Origin: Burkholderiales bacterium
GTDB lineage: Bacteria > Pseudomonadota > Gammaproteobacteria > Burkholderiales > Burkholderiaceae_F
Direction of reading: 5' to 3'
Length of the DNA stretch: 53,675 nt
Assembly (NCBI GenBank): GCA_020355165.1
Contig: CP070661.1
Location: 2,619,678 to 2,673,352 of the forward strand
Shown here: positions 21,323-30,592 of the stretch, in pieces
Layout of the letters: each line of letters begins with the position of its first letter
How positions within the stretch are numbered: the first letter of the stretch is position 1
Position numbers and translations under genes: made by a program
The notes under the pieces: model-generated
What the model was told of the DNA's origin: nothing
Seen by the model: the letters and a program-made list of their open reading frames with translations, nothing else
The model's database searches: none

Positions 21323-21649
21323 CTAGCCCAGCCGGTACGCGGTGAGCTTCTTGCGCAGCGTGTTGCGGTTGATGCCCAGCAGTTCCGCCGCCGCCGACTG
21401 GTTGCCGTTGGTCCGTTCGATCGCAAACTTCAGCAGCGGCCGCTCGGCGGCCTGCACCACCATCTCGTGCAGCGCGTGCGGCTTGGCGCCGCCCAGGTTG
21501 TCGAAATACTCGTTGAGGCTGCGCACGATGCACTGCTCGATCGTTTCACCGCCTGCGTGGCCGGCGCCCGTGGTCCGCGGGCTCGCCGGTGGCCGTTCCG
21601 CGCCGCCGGCGGCCTGCCGGCCGCTTTGCAACGGAGGTCGTGACGCCAT
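21323..21649 (-). CDS. fis: Fis family nucleoid-associated regulator
   Basis: A DNA-binding protein of 108 residues. The C-terminal helix-turn-helix is [21 protein letters not shown] with the family ending KLTAYRLG. It is preceded by [18 protein letters not shown], the dimerisation helices. Fis bends DNA and tunes rRNA, tRNA and recombination loci. The N-terminal 33 residues (Arg/Gly/Pro-rich) are less conserved than the rest; an internal start is possible but no better ribosome site is visible. It lies 47 bases after dusB, the widespread dusB-fis pairing that strongly supports both calls. Confidence 0.93.
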   Translation of the reverse strand: MASRPPLQSGRQAAGGAERPPASPRTTGAGHAGGETIEQCIVRSLNEYFDNLGGAKPHALHEMVVQAAERPLLKFAIERTNGNQSAAAELLGINRNTLRKKLTAYRLG

Positions 21650-21696
21650 CTTCTTCTCTCCTTGTGTCCGTCCGTTCTTCGATCGCGCCCCGGCAG

Positions 21697-22704
21697 TCAG
21701 TGGGCGGGGCCGTCGCGGTCACGCAGTCGGCCGAAGCGGCGGCCGTGTTCCCGCAGGAAACCGTCGACCGCGCTGGCCTGGGCATCGGCTTCGTCGATCC
21801 GGTTCATCTGCTCGCAGAACGCCTCGCCGCCGACGAGCCGGCGCGTGTACCAGATGATGTGCTTGCGGGCGGTGCGCACGCCCTGCTCGGCACCGTAGAA
21901 GGCGTAGTGCTCCTGCAGGTGTTCCTGCAGTTCCGGGCGCACCTCGTCGACCGTCGGCGAGGGCAGGTCCTCGCCGGTGGCGAGGAAGTGCTCGATCTCG
22001 CGGAATATCCACGGCCGCCCCTGTGCGGCACGGCCGATCATCACCGCGTCGGCGCCGGTGGCAGCCAGCACGTCGCGCGCCTTGCGCGGCGAATCGATGT
22101 CGCCGTTGGCCACCACCGGGATCGACACGGCGCGCTTGACCTCGGCGATCGTCTCGTACTCGGCCTGCCCGCCGAAACCGCAGGTGCGCGTGCGGCCGTG
22201 CAGCGTCAGCATGCGCACGCCGGCCTGCTCGGCCATGCGCGCGATGCGCACGGCGTTGCGGCCCTCGGGCGACCAGCCGGTGCGGAACTTCAGCGTCACC
22301 GGCACTTCGACCGCGGCGACTACCGCCTGCAGGATGCGCGCCACCAGCGCCTCGTCGCGCAGCAGCGCCGAGCCGCTGGCCACCGAGCAGACCTTCTTTG
22401 CCGGGCAGCCCATGTTGATGTCGATGATCTGGGCGCCGCGGTCGACGTTGTAACGCGCGGCCTCGGCCAGCATCTGCGGATCGGCGCCGGCCAGCTGCAC
22501 CGCCACCGGCGCCCGTTCGCCGTCGTGGTTGAGGCGGCGCGCCGTCTTCTCGCTCGCCCACAGCCGCGGGTTCGACGCCGCCATCTCCGCCACCGCGTAG
22601 CCGGCGCCGAAGCGCCGGCAGAGGCGGCGAAACGGCCGGTCGGTCACCCCCGCCATCGGCGCGGCGAATACGCGATTGTTCAGCTCGTGCGAGCCGATGC
22701 GCAT
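21697..22704 (-). CDS. dusB: tRNA-dihydrouridine synthase DusB
   Basis: FMN enzyme of 335 residues that reduces uridines in the tRNA D-loop. The TIM-barrel begins FAAPMAGVTDRPFRRL. The catalytic Cys100 lies in DINMGCPAKKVC. The FMN/tRNA-facing motifs LHGRTRTCGF, VVANGDI and MIGRAAQGRPWIF are intact. The C-terminal helical domain contains KHIIWYTRRLVGG. The start at 22704 was taken because an in-frame upstream extension overlaps the next gene and is Arg/Ala-rich. With fis downstream the pair is syntenic with most proteobacteria. Confidence 0.95.
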   Translation of the reverse strand: MRIGSHELNNRVFAAPMAGVTDRPFRRLCRRFGAGYAVAEMAASNPRLWASEKTARRLNHDGERAPVAVQLAGADPQMLAEAARYNVDRGAQIIDINMGCPAKKVCSVASGSALLRDEALVARILQAVVAAVEVPVTLKFRTGWSPEGRNAVRIARMAEQAGVRMLTLHGRTRTCGFGGQAEYETIAEVKRAVSIPVVANGDIDSPRKARDVLAATGADAVMIGRAAQGRPWIFREIEHFLATGEDLPSPTVDEVRPELQEHLQEHYAFYGAEQGVRTARKHIIWYTRRLVGGEAFCEQMNRIDEADAQASAVDGFLREHGRRFGRLRDRDGPAH

Positions 22705-22808
22705 GTCGAGTGGACGGGGAGGAAGATCAGCGCGGAGACCGCATTGTAGCCAACGGCTCGCGCGGATCGGTGCCGCGCTGGAGGGACCGCGCTGGCAGCG
22801 CGCTGCCG

Positions 22809-23966
22809 CTAGGAGCGCACGCCGAACATCAGCAGCTGCGCGAACTGGCGTCGCAGAGGCGCGGCGCCGTCGAGCAGCGCCAGGCCGAGGCCGCGGCCGA
22901 TCGCCAGCGGCGCAAAGCGCGAGGCGAACAGCGCCGGCAGCACGCCGGTGAGGGTCGTGATCGCCGTGCGGTCGGCCTGCCGACGGCGAGCGTAGCGGGC
23001 CAGCGCGTCGGGCACCGTGGCCGCGCCGCTCAGTTCGTCGGCCAGCGTGAAGCAGTCGCGCACGCCGAGGTTGAATCCCTGCCCGGCGACCGGATGCAGG
23101 GTCTGCGCGGCATTGCCCAGCGCCACGAGGCGATGGCGATGAACCTGCGCGCGGCGACGCTGCGGCAGGGCCACCGCGCGGCGGGCACCGATCGCGGTGA
23201 CATCGCCGATGCGGCTGCCGATCTGCTGCCGCAGTTCGGCGAGCAGCGTCTGCTCGGCCAGCGCACAGCGCCGCTGTGCCTCGGCCTCGCCCATGCACCA
23301 CACCAGCGACAGCGTTCGCCCCGCACCGCCGCCGAGGGAGCGCGGCGTCGGCAGCAGCGCCAGCGGGCCGCTGCGGGTGAAGCGCTCGAACGCAACGCCT
23401 TGCGGCAGCGCGTCGCTCGCCGGCCGCAGTTGGACGTCCGCAAGCAGGGCCCAGTGCTCGGGCGCCGCGCCAGCGCCGTTGCGCTCGTCGGCGACCTGCC
23501 CCTCGGCCTGGACGGCCAGTTCGGCGCTCAGGCTGCGGCCGTCGTCGAGCGCCACCTCGACGTCGTCCGGGCGCTGCCGCAACGCGGAGACGGTGGCCGG
23601 GCGCAGCACGCTGACTGCGGGCTGCGCGTCGAGGCGTTCGGCCAGGGCGGCGAGCAGCTCGCCGTACAGAACCGTGGCGCCGAGATCGGCTCCGTCGAAG
23701 TCGGCAGCGCTGATGCGGGTGGCGCCGAAGTCGCCGGCCGAGCTGACGTGCACCTCGCGTATCGCCGCGCGGGCGGGCAGGCTGCTGCCCAGTACCGGCA
23801 CCAGCAACTCCCAGGTGCCGCGCGACAGTGCCAGCAGCCGGCTGTCGCTGCGGGCCTGTTCGACCGTCCGCGCGTCGATGACCGTACAGGCGATCTGCCT
23901 CTGCGCCAGCAGCAGCGCGCAGAGCAGGCCGATCGGACCGCCGCCAACGAGGATGGCCTGCCGCAT
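22809..23966 (-). CDS. FAD-dependent UbiH/COQ6-family hydroxylase
   Basis: A flavoprotein monooxygenase of 385 residues. It has the Rossmann dinucleotide motif GGGPIGLLCALLLA at the N-terminus and the UbiH-type second FAD motif ALGNAAQTLHPVAGQGFNLG near residue 290. The latter matches UbiH, so hydroxylation of a ubiquinone precursor ring is the likely role. Which ring position is hydroxylated cannot be read from sequence. The start ATG at 23966 lies 8 bases after murU, so the two are probably co-transcribed. The ribosome site is weak. Confidence 0.85.
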   Translation of the reverse strand: MRQAILVGGGPIGLLCALLLAQRQIACTVIDARTVEQARSDSRLLALSRGTWELLVPVLGSSLPARAAIREVHVSSAGDFGATRISAADFDGADLGATVLYGELLAALAERLDAQPAVSVLRPATVSALRQRPDDVEVALDDGRSLSAELAVQAEGQVADERNGAGAAPEHWALLADVQLRPASDALPQGVAFERFTRSGPLALLPTPRSLGGGAGRTLSLVWCMGEAEAQRRCALAEQTLLAELRQQIGSRIGDVTAIGARRAVALPQRRRAQVHRHRLVALGNAAQTLHPVAGQGFNLGVRDCFTLADELSGAATVPDALARYARRRQADRTAITTLTGVLPALFASRFAPLAIGRGLGLALLDGAAPLRRQFAQLLMFGVRS

Positions 23967-23974
23967 CTTGTCGC

Positions 23975-24694
23975 TCAGGAGCCCGCCGAGGTCAGTCGCT
24001 GCGCGTCGCCGGCCGCCAGCGCGGCGTCGAGCGCGTCGAGATCGGCGGGCGTGCCGACGTTGTGCCAGCGGCCGCGGAAGTGCTCGCCGCCGATGCGGCC
24101 CTGCTCGACGAAGCGGTACAGCCACGGGAACAGCCGCGCCCGGCCGGCCGGCAGCCCGTCGAACAGTGCCGGCGAGAAGATGCCGATGTTGCCGTAGGTG
24201 AGATGCGGTCGCTGCATGCGTATGCGTCCGCCGGCCAGGCCCATGTCGCCGTCCGCATGAAAGGGCGGATTGTCGACCAGCACCAGGTGCGCGTCGACCT
24301 CGCCGCGGGCGATGGCCGCCAGCGGCGCGGCCAGCGACGCGTAGTCGAAGTCGGTGACGATGTCGCTGCTGGCGGCGATGAACGGCGCCGCGCCGAGCAG
24401 CGGCAACGCCTGCACGATGCCGCCGAGCGTCTCCAGCGCATCCTCGGCCCGGTCGCCTTCGCGCGAGTAACGCAGCTTCAGCCCGTAGCGGCTGCCGTCG
24501 CCGAGCGTGTCCTCGATCTGCTGCGCCAGGTGCGCCGTGTTGATCACGATCTCGCGCACGCCGGCGAGTGCCAGCGCCTCGATCTGCCACTCGATCAGCC
24601 GCCGGCCGCCGGCGCGCAGCAGCGGCTTGGCGGTGGTGTCCGAGCGGGGCCGCATCCGTTCCCCGCGGCCGGCGGCGAAAAGCAGCGCCCTCAT
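23975..24694 (-). CDS. murU: MurNAc-1-phosphate uridylyltransferase MurU
   Basis: Nucleotidyltransferase of 239 residues in the peptidoglycan-recycling shortcut. It turns MurNAc-alpha-1-P and UTP into UDP-MurNAc, bypassing MurA. The N-terminus FAAGRGERMRPRSDTTAKPL carries the G-x-G-x-R...K signature of sugar nucleotidyltransferases. SSDIVTDFDY provides the metal-binding Asp pair and WHNVGTPADLDALD the C-terminal motif. Its upstream neighbour is the cognate kinase AmgK (141 bases away), which is what identifies this as MurU rather than another NTP transferase. Confidence 0.9.
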   Translation of the reverse strand: MRALLFAAGRGERMRPRSDTTAKPLLRAGGRRLIEWQIEALALAGVREIVINTAHLAQQIEDTLGDGSRYGLKLRYSREGDRAEDALETLGGIVQALPLLGAAPFIAASSDIVTDFDYASLAAPLAAIARGEVDAHLVLVDNPPFHADGDMGLAGGRIRMQRPHLTYGNIGIFSPALFDGLPAGRARLFPWLYRFVEQGRIGGEHFRGRWHNVGTPADLDALDAALAAGDAQRLTSAGS

Positions 24695-24835
24695 CGAGCG
24701 AGTCCGCGGCCCGCGGCTGGCGCGCCGCCCGGCTCGATCGCCGCGCCGCGGCGGCCGGCGACAGGACGCCGCACGGGCTGCCGCGGCGTGCCCCGGCGGC
24801 GAGCGGACGGCGCAGGCGCGATCACGGCCGGCAAT

Positions 24836-25861
24836 TCAGAAGGTGAAGCCGGCCCGCGGCTTCACGCCCTCGACCTCGTCGAGCAGGCGGGCCAGCGGCG
24901 CCAGCGGCTGGTAGCGGCGGGCGACCGCGCGGGCGTAGGCGACGAAGCGCGGCGTGTCGGCCAGGTAATCCGGCTTGCCGTCGCGGTAGTTGATGCGGGC
25001 GAAGATGCCGAGCACCTTCAGGTGCCGCTGCAGTCCGGTCCACTCGAAGGCACGATAGAAGTCGGCGAAATCCGGCTCCACCGGCAGGCCGGCGCGCCGG
25101 GCGCGCTCCCAGTAGCGGATCGTCCAGTCGAGCACGCGCTCCTCCGGCCAGGAGACGAAGGCATCGCGCAGCAGCGACACGACGTCATAGGCGATCGGGC
25201 CGAAGACGGCATCCTGGAAGTCGAGGATCCCCGGCGTCGGCGAAGTCACCATCAGGTTGCGCGGCATGTAGTCGCGGTGCACGAATACGCGCGGCTGCGC
25301 CAGGCAGGCGTCGATCAGCTGCCGCGAAGCCGCCTGCAGCAGCTGCTGCTGCGACGGGTTCAGCGCCAGGCCGAGGTGGCGGCCCAGATACCAGTCGGGA
25401 AACAGGTCGAGCTCGCGCTGCAGCAGCGCCTCGTCGTACGGCGGCAGCACATCGGCGCGGCTGGCCAGCTGCCAGCGGACCAGCGCCGCCGTGGCGGCCT
25501 CGAACAGCTCGTCGGCGTTGTCCTCGTCCAGCGCCGCCAGGTAGGTCGTGCTGCCGAGGTCGGTCAGCAGCAGGAAGCCCTGCGCGAGATCCTGCGCCAG
25601 CACGCGCGGCGCATTGAGCCCCGCCTGGTGCAGCAGGGCGGCCACGTGCACGAACGGCCGCGTGTCCTCCTGCGGCGGCGGCGCATCCATGGCGATCGCC
25701 GTGCCGCCCTCGATGCCCCGTGCGTCGAGGCGGAAGTAGCGCCGGAAGCTGGCGTCGGCGGAGGCGGGACGCAGCGAATCGGGCTGCAGGCCGAGCGCGC
25801 GCGGCAGGCCCGCCAGCCAGCCGCTCAGCGCCAGCAGGCGCGGGTCGCCCGTCGCGGTCAC
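24836..25861 (-). CDS. amgK: Anomeric MurNAc/GlcNAc kinase AmgK
   Basis: Kinase of the aminoglycoside-phosphotransferase fold, 341 residues. It phosphorylates MurNAc (and GlcNAc) at C1 so MurU can make UDP-MurNAc. The catalytic loop VHRDYMPRNLMV (His195, Asp197) and the metal-binding LDFQDA (Asp214) are present. The N-terminal lobe begins with RPASADASFRRYFRL. I chose a GTG start at 25861 (MTATGDPRLL...), since the upstream in-frame extension runs into the divergent lptD promoter. The ribosome site is poor. The gene is divergent from lptD with 134 bases between starts, the arrangement known from other beta- and gammaproteobacteria. Confidence 0.88.
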   Translation of the reverse strand: MTATGDPRLLALSGWLAGLPRALGLQPDSLRPASADASFRRYFRLDARGIEGGTAIAMDAPPPQEDTRPFVHVAALLHQAGLNAPRVLAQDLAQGFLLLTDLGSTTYLAALDEDNADELFEAATAALVRWQLASRADVLPPYDEALLQRELDLFPDWYLGRHLGLALNPSQQQLLQAASRQLIDACLAQPRVFVHRDYMPRNLMVTSPTPGILDFQDAVFGPIAYDVVSLLRDAFVSWPEERVLDWTIRYWERARRAGLPVEPDFADFYRAFEWTGLQRHLKVLGIFARINYRDGKPDYLADTPRFVAYARAVARRYQPLAPLARLLDEVEGVKPRAGFTF

Positions 25862-25956
25862 GTTCTGCTGGCGGCGCCCGCGAGGGTTCGCCCAATTCGC
25901 GGCCTGGCCGAACGTTGTTCGCAGAGCAGACTCGCCGGTTCGAAATGCACGGTTCC

Positions 25957-25962
25957 TATAAT
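25957..25962 (+). promoter_or_regulatory. lptD promoter -10 element
   Basis: A perfect TATAAT stands out in GC-rich DNA between divergent amgK and lptD. It is 33 bases before the lptD start used here. No convincing -35 box is found at 16-18 bases upstream (nearest GCCGGT), so an activator or weak -35 is possible. The element supports the ATG at 25996 over the longer ORF, which would translate through the promoter. Confidence 0.6.
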
Positions 25963-25995
25963 AGCCACGCGTTGTCGCGCCGCCTGTCGCGGCTG

Positions 25996-28242
25996 ATGAC
26001 CGACGCGCGGCCGTTGCCCCGATTGCGACCCTTTCGCCTTCCGCTTGCGCTCGCGACGTGCCTGACGATCTGGGCGGCGGGCGCCCGTGCCGACGAACTC
26101 CGCCTGCGGCTCGAGCGCGCACTCGGCGAGAGCCGAGGGCGGCCGGCGGCCGAGGGCGCCGCCTACGTGCGCGCCGACCGCGTCAGCGGTGAGATCGACG
26201 AAAGCCTGGCTCTCGAAGGCGACGCCGAGATCCGCCGCGGCGGCCTCGTGCTGCGCGGCCAGCAGATCACCTACACGGTGGTCACCGACGAGATCGAGGC
26301 GACCGGCAACGTGCGCGTCTTCCGCGACGGCGTCGCCGTCTTCGGTCCGAGCCTGACGCTGAAGATCGACGCGCGTACCGGCGCCATGCCCGACGCGGGC
26401 TTCACCTACGCGCCGCACAGTGGTCGTGGCACGTCGCGCCGGATCGAGTTCCTCGAGGGCGACCGGCTGCGTCTCGAGGACGCCGTTTACACCACCTGCG
26501 CCCCGGGCGACGACTCGTGGTGGATCCAGGCGCGCCGGCTCACCATCGACCGAGCCGACGAGGTGGGGGTGGCCAACGGCGCGTCGGTCCACTTCCAGGG
26601 CGTGCCGATCTTCGCCTCGCCGTACTTCCAGTTTCCACTCAGCGACCGCCGACGCAGCGGGCTGCTGACCCCGTCTCTGGGGATCAACAGCAAGCTCGGT
26701 GTCGAGGCCACGGTTCCCTACTACTGGGACATCGCGCCGAACTACGACGCGACGATCTCGCCGCGGCTGATGAGCAAGCGGGGCGTGCTGATCGGCACCG
26801 AGTTCCGCTACCTGCAGCCGAACTTCAGCGGCACCGTCGAGTACGACCTGGTCCCGTACGACCGAGTCACCGAGGAAGCGCGCAGCTACCTGTCCGTGCG
26901 TCACACCTACGACAACGCCGCCGGCCTGACCGGCGGCGTGGACTACAGCCGCGCGTCCGACGACAACGTCCCGGCCGACTACGCGCGCACCATCGCCGGC
27001 GCCTCGCGGCTGGTCCTGCCGCAGGAGGCGTTCGTCCGCTACGCGCAGCGCAACTGGAGCGTTCTTGCGCGTGTCGAACAGAACCAGACGCTGCAGGACC
27101 CGAACCAGCCGGTGATCAAGCCCTACGAGCGGGTGCCGCAGCTGTCGCTCACCGCTTGGGCGCCGAGGTTCGCCGGCTTCGATGCCGGCGTGATGATGGA
27201 CGCGACGTACTTCGACCACCCGACGCTGGAGAGCGGCGCGCGGTTCGTCGTCAACCCGACCGTCGCCTATCCGCTGCGTGCCCCCGGCTACTTCCTCGTG
27301 CCGCGCGTGCAGTGGCTCGGCACCTGGTACGACCTCGACGACCCGGCACGCGCCGACCGTCGGCCGAGCCGCAGCCTGCCGATCGCCTCGGTCGACAGCG
27401 GCCTCATCTTCGAGCGCGACGGCCGCTGGTTTGGCGAAGCCTCGGTGCAGACGCTGGAGCCGCGCCTGTTCTACGCCTACATCCCCTACCGCGACCAGTC
27501 GAGCCTGCCGGTGTTCGACACCGCGGAGGCGGACTTCAACTTCACGCAGTTGTTCCGCGAGAACCGCTTTTCCGGCTTCGACCGCGTCAGCGAGGCTAAC
27601 CAGTTGACGGCCGCGTTGGTCGGTCGGATCCTCGACCCGGCGAGCGGCGTCGAGCGGCTGCGCGGCGCCGTCGGCCAGCGCTTCTACTTCTCTTCCGAGC
27701 AGGTCACGCTGCCCGGCGGCACGGCGAGCACCGGCTCGGAGTCCGACCTGCTGTTCGAGCTGCGCGGCGTGATCGCGAGCGGCTGGATCACCGACCTGTA
27801 CGTTCAGCACTCGACGCTGGAAAGCCGTCTGGTGCGTGCCTCGGCGGCGCTTCGCTGGCAGCCGCGCGCCGGCTCGGTCATCGGCGTTGCCTACCGCTAC
27901 AAGCTCGACGAGATCGAGCAGGTCGACGTCGCCGCCCAGTGGCCGATCGCCGCGCGCTGGTACGGTGTCGGCCGCGCCAACTACTCGATCCGCGACGCGC
28001 AGTGGGTCGAGTTGCTCGCCGGCTTCGAGTACCGCGACGACTGCTGGGCCGTGCGCCTGGTCGGGCAGAGCTTCGTCACCATCGGCGAGGGCAGAACCAC
28101 TTCGCTGCTGTTCCAGCTGCAGTTGAACGGCGTCGCCTCGATCGGCACCGGCCTGATGGACCAGCTGCGGCGTAGCATTCCCGGTTACCAGCCGATCGAC
28201 GTGCGGCAGAGGTCGATCGGGCGCTACGAGGACTATGAATAG
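25996..28242 (+). CDS. lptD: LPS-assembly outer-membrane protein LptD
   Basis: Outer-membrane translocon subunit of 748 residues that, with LptE, inserts lipopolysaccharide in the outer leaflet. The signal peptide ends at GARADEL (about 34). The N-terminal OstA/LptA-like domain (about 50-190) contains YVRADRVSGEIDESLALEGDA, and the C-terminal beta-barrel includes GVPIFASPYFQFPL and PYYWDIAPNYDATISPRLM. The mature protein has only two cysteines, Cys168 and Cys683, against the four of E. coli LptD that form two interdomain disulfides. One such bridge is still possible. It overlaps surA by 8 bases, so LptD and its chaperone are co-expressed. Confidence 0.95.
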   Translation: MTDARPLPRLRPFRLPLALATCLTIWAAGARADELRLRLERALGESRGRPAAEGAAYVRADRVSGEIDESLALEGDAEIRRGGLVLRGQQITYTVVTDEIEATGNVRVFRDGVAVFGPSLTLKIDARTGAMPDAGFTYAPHSGRGTSRRIEFLEGDRLRLEDAVYTTCAPGDDSWWIQARRLTIDRADEVGVANGASVHFQGVPIFASPYFQFPLSDRRRSGLLTPSLGINSKLGVEATVPYYWDIAPNYDATISPRLMSKRGVLIGTEFRYLQPNFSGTVEYDLVPYDRVTEEARSYLSVRHTYDNAAGLTGGVDYSRASDDNVPADYARTIAGASRLVLPQEAFVRYAQRNWSVLARVEQNQTLQDPNQPVIKPYERVPQLSLTAWAPRFAGFDAGVMMDATYFDHPTLESGARFVVNPTVAYPLRAPGYFLVPRVQWLGTWYDLDDPARADRRPSRSLPIASVDSGLIFERDGRWFGEASVQTLEPRLFYAYIPYRDQSSLPVFDTAEADFNFTQLFRENRFSGFDRVSEANQLTAALVGRILDPASGVERLRGAVGQRFYFSSEQVTLPGGTASTGSESDLLFELRGVIASGWITDLYVQHSTLESRLVRASAALRWQPRAGSVIGVAYRYKLDEIEQVDVAAQWPIAARWYGVGRANYSIRDAQWVELLAGFEYRDDCWAVRLVGQSFVTIGEGRTTSLLFQLQLNGVASIGTGLMDQLRRSIPGYQPIDVRQRSIGRYEDYE

Positions 28243-29584
28243 GACCGTCACCGTGCTGAAACGAATTGTCTGCACTGGCCTGCTGGCGGCCGCGTGGACC
28301 GCATCCGTCGCGGCGCAGGTCTCTGCGCCGGCGGCGAGGCCGGCGCCGCAGCCGCTCGACCGCATCGTCGCCGTCGTCAACAACGAGGCGATCACCGAGT
28401 CGGAGCTCGATGCGCGCACGCGGATCGCCCAGGCGCAGCTGCGCCGGCAGAACATCAACCTGCCGTCCAATGCCGTGCTGCGCCGGCAGGTGCTCGAGCG
28501 GATGATCGTCGACCGGGCGCAGCTGCAGCTGGCGAGGGAGTCCGGCGTACGGGTCGACGACGCGACGGTGAACGCGGCGATGGCGCGCATCGCCGAGCAG
28601 AGCGGCATGAGCCTGCCGCAGTTCCGCGACCGCCTCGAGCAGGAGGGCGTCTCCTTTGCGCGCTTCCGTACGGACGTGCGTGACGACATCGTCATCACCC
28701 GGCTGCGCGACCGCGAGGTCGACAGCCGCATCCAGATCACCGAAGGCGAGATCGACAACTTCCTCGCCGAGCAGGCCGGCGTGGCGGCCGGCGCGGTCGA
28801 GTACAACGTGGCGCAGATCCTGCTGCGCGTGCCGGACAACGCCTCGACCGAGCGCATCGAGGCCACGCGGCGGCAGGCCGACGACCTGGTGGCCCAGCTG
28901 CGCGGCGGCGCCGACTTCGCGCGCCTGGCTGCCAGCAACTCCGCGTCGCCGGAAGCGCTGTCGGGCGGCTCGCTCGGCTGGCGCACCGCCGAGCGGCTGC
29001 CGACGCTGTTTCTAGACGCGATCAAGGATCTGAAGCCCGGCGAGCTGGCGCCGCTGGTGCGCAGCCCCGGCGGCTTTCACATCCTGAAGCTGGTCGGGCG
29101 ACGCGACGCCACCGAGGGGCGGCTGGCGACCGGCCCGGTGGAGCAGACGCACGCCCGGCACATACTGCTGCGCGTGTCCGACCTGACGCCCGAGGCCGAA
29201 GTGCGGCGCCGACTGCTCGACCTGCGCGAGCGCGTCGTCAGGGGCGGCCAGGACTTCGGCCAGCTGGCGCGGCTGCATTCGGTGGACGCAAGCTCCACCC
29301 GCGGCGGCGACCTCGGCTGGCTGTATCCCGGTGACACGGTGCCGGAGTTCGAGCGGGCGATGGCGCTGCTCAAGCCCGGTGAGGTCAGTGAGGCGGTGCA
29401 GTCGCCTTTCGGCTGGCATCTGATCCAGGTTCTCGAGCGGCGCACCGACGAGTCGCCGATCGAGCGCAACCGGCTGGCGGCGCGGCAGGCGCTGCGCAAC
29501 CGCAAGGGGGAGGAGGCGTACCTGGAGTGGATCCGCCAGTTGCGCGACCGCACCTATGTCGAGTACCGCCTCGACGAAGCCTAG
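28235..29584 (+). CDS. surA: Periplasmic chaperone and peptidyl-prolyl isomerase SurA
   Basis: A 449-residue periplasmic chaperone for outer-membrane proteins, LptD among them. The signal peptide is MNRTVTVLKRIVCTGLLAAA with cleavage near VAAQ. The SurA N-domain follows (LDRIVAVVNNEAITESELDA). Two parvulin (PpiC) domains lie at about 185-285 and 300-400: the first opens with YNVAQILLRVPD, the second with HARHILLRVSD. SLGWRT and DLGWLYPGDTVPEF are the usual parvulin core motifs. The C-terminal strand ends RTYVEYRLDEA. It is followed by pdxA and ksgA, the classical lptD-surA-pdxA-ksgA order. Confidence 0.96.
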   Translation: MNRTVTVLKRIVCTGLLAAAWTASVAAQVSAPAARPAPQPLDRIVAVVNNEAITESELDARTRIAQAQLRRQNINLPSNAVLRRQVLERMIVDRAQLQLARESGVRVDDATVNAAMARIAEQSGMSLPQFRDRLEQEGVSFARFRTDVRDDIVITRLRDREVDSRIQITEGEIDNFLAEQAGVAAGAVEYNVAQILLRVPDNASTERIEATRRQADDLVAQLRGGADFARLAASNSASPEALSGGSLGWRTAERLPTLFLDAIKDLKPGELAPLVRSPGGFHILKLVGRRDATEGRLATGPVEQTHARHILLRVSDLTPEAEVRRRLLDLRERVVRGGQDFGQLARLHSVDASSTRGGDLGWLYPGDTVPEFERAMALLKPGEVSEAVQSPFGWHLIQVLERRTDESPIERNRLAARQALRNRKGEEAYLEWIRQLRDRTYVEYRLDEA

Positions 29585-29641
29585 CCGTGCGCATTGCCGG
29601 CGACGCGGCGGCCCGCCCGTGCTGCAGTCGTCCCTGGTGTC

Positions 29642-30592
29642 GTGACCGCGCCGATCGCGATCACCACCGGCGAACCGGCCGGCATCGGCCCGGAGATCTC
29701 GGTCGCTGCCGCCGCCGCGTCGGCGCTGCCGGTGGTCCTGCTCGGCGACCGGCAACTGCTGCAGCGGGCATCACTGTCGGCCGGCGTCGGCTGGCCGCTG
29801 CCGCCGTCGGTCGGCATCGAGCACTTCGCCGCCGAGGCGCAGGTCGTCGCCGGGCGCCTCGATGCGCGTAACGCGCGCTACGTCCTGCGGACGCTCGATG
29901 CGGCGATCGACGGCTGCCGCAGCGGGCGTTACCGGGCGATCGCCACGGCGCCGGTGCACAAGGGCGTGATCAACGACGCCGGCGTTGCCTTCACCGGACA
30001 CACCGAGTACCTGGCCCAGCGGACCGCCGCCCGGCATGTGGTGATGCTGCTGGTCGGCGGCGGCATGCGCGTCGCGCTGGCCACCACCCACCTGCCGCTG
30101 GCCGAGGTCGCGCGCGCGATCACCGGCGCGCGGCTGGCCGCGACGCTCGACGTGCTGCAGCACGATCTGCGGACCCGCTTCGGCTTGCCGCAGCCGCGCA
30201 TCGCCGTCGCGGGGCTGAACCCGCATGCCGGCGAGGGCGGCCACCTCGGACGCGAGGAGATCGAAGTCATCGCGCCGGCGCTGGCGGCGGCGCGGGCGCG
30301 CGGGATCGACGCCACCGGCCCGTATCCCGCCGACACCCTGTTCGTGCCGGCCATGCTGTCGCGCTTCGACGCGGTGCTGGCGATGTACCACGACCAGGGA
30401 CTGCCGGTGCTCAAGCACGCCAGCTTCGGTCACGGCGTCAACGTCACGCTCGGCCTGCCGCTCGTGCGCACGTCGGTCGACCACGGCACCGCGCTCGATC
30501 TGGCCGGCACCGGCACCGCCGACGCCGGCAGCATGAAGGCCGCGCTGGCGCTGGCCGGCGAGCTCGCGTCGCGCGCCGCCGCGCCGGCATGA
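29642..30592 (+). CDS. pdxA: 4-hydroxythreonine-4-phosphate dehydrogenase PdxA
   Basis: NAD-dependent enzyme of pyridoxal-phosphate synthesis, 316 residues. The family N-terminus [15 protein letters not shown] is preceded by a GTG start at 29642. A TTG at 29594 would add 16 residues unlike the family and is not preferred, though it would shorten the gap to surA to 9 bases. Conserved parts include [20 protein letters not shown] and the metal-binding [19 protein letters not shown]. The stop overlaps the next gene (ATGA). Confidence 0.94.
   Translation: MTAPIAITTGEPAGIGPEISVAAAAASALPVVLLGDRQLLQRASLSAGVGWPLPPSVGIEHFAAEAQVVAGRLDARNARYVLRTLDAAIDGCRSGRYRAIATAPVHKGVINDAGVAFTGHTEYLAQRTAARHVVMLLVGGGMRVALATTHLPLAEVARAITGARLAATLDVLQHDLRTRFGLPQPRIAVAGLNPHAGEGGHLGREEIEVIAPALAAARARGIDATGPYPADTLFVPAMLSRFDAVLAMYHDQGLPVLKHASFGHGVNVTLGLPLVRTSVDHGTALDLAGTGTADAGSMKAALALAGELASRAAAPA

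Noticed and set aside
25858-29025. Very long reverse-strand ORF (1055 codons) opposite lptD and surA
   Set aside because: It has the Arg/Ala/Val/Gln/Asp repeat look of a GC-rich antisense shadow, no domains, and lies against two certain genes.
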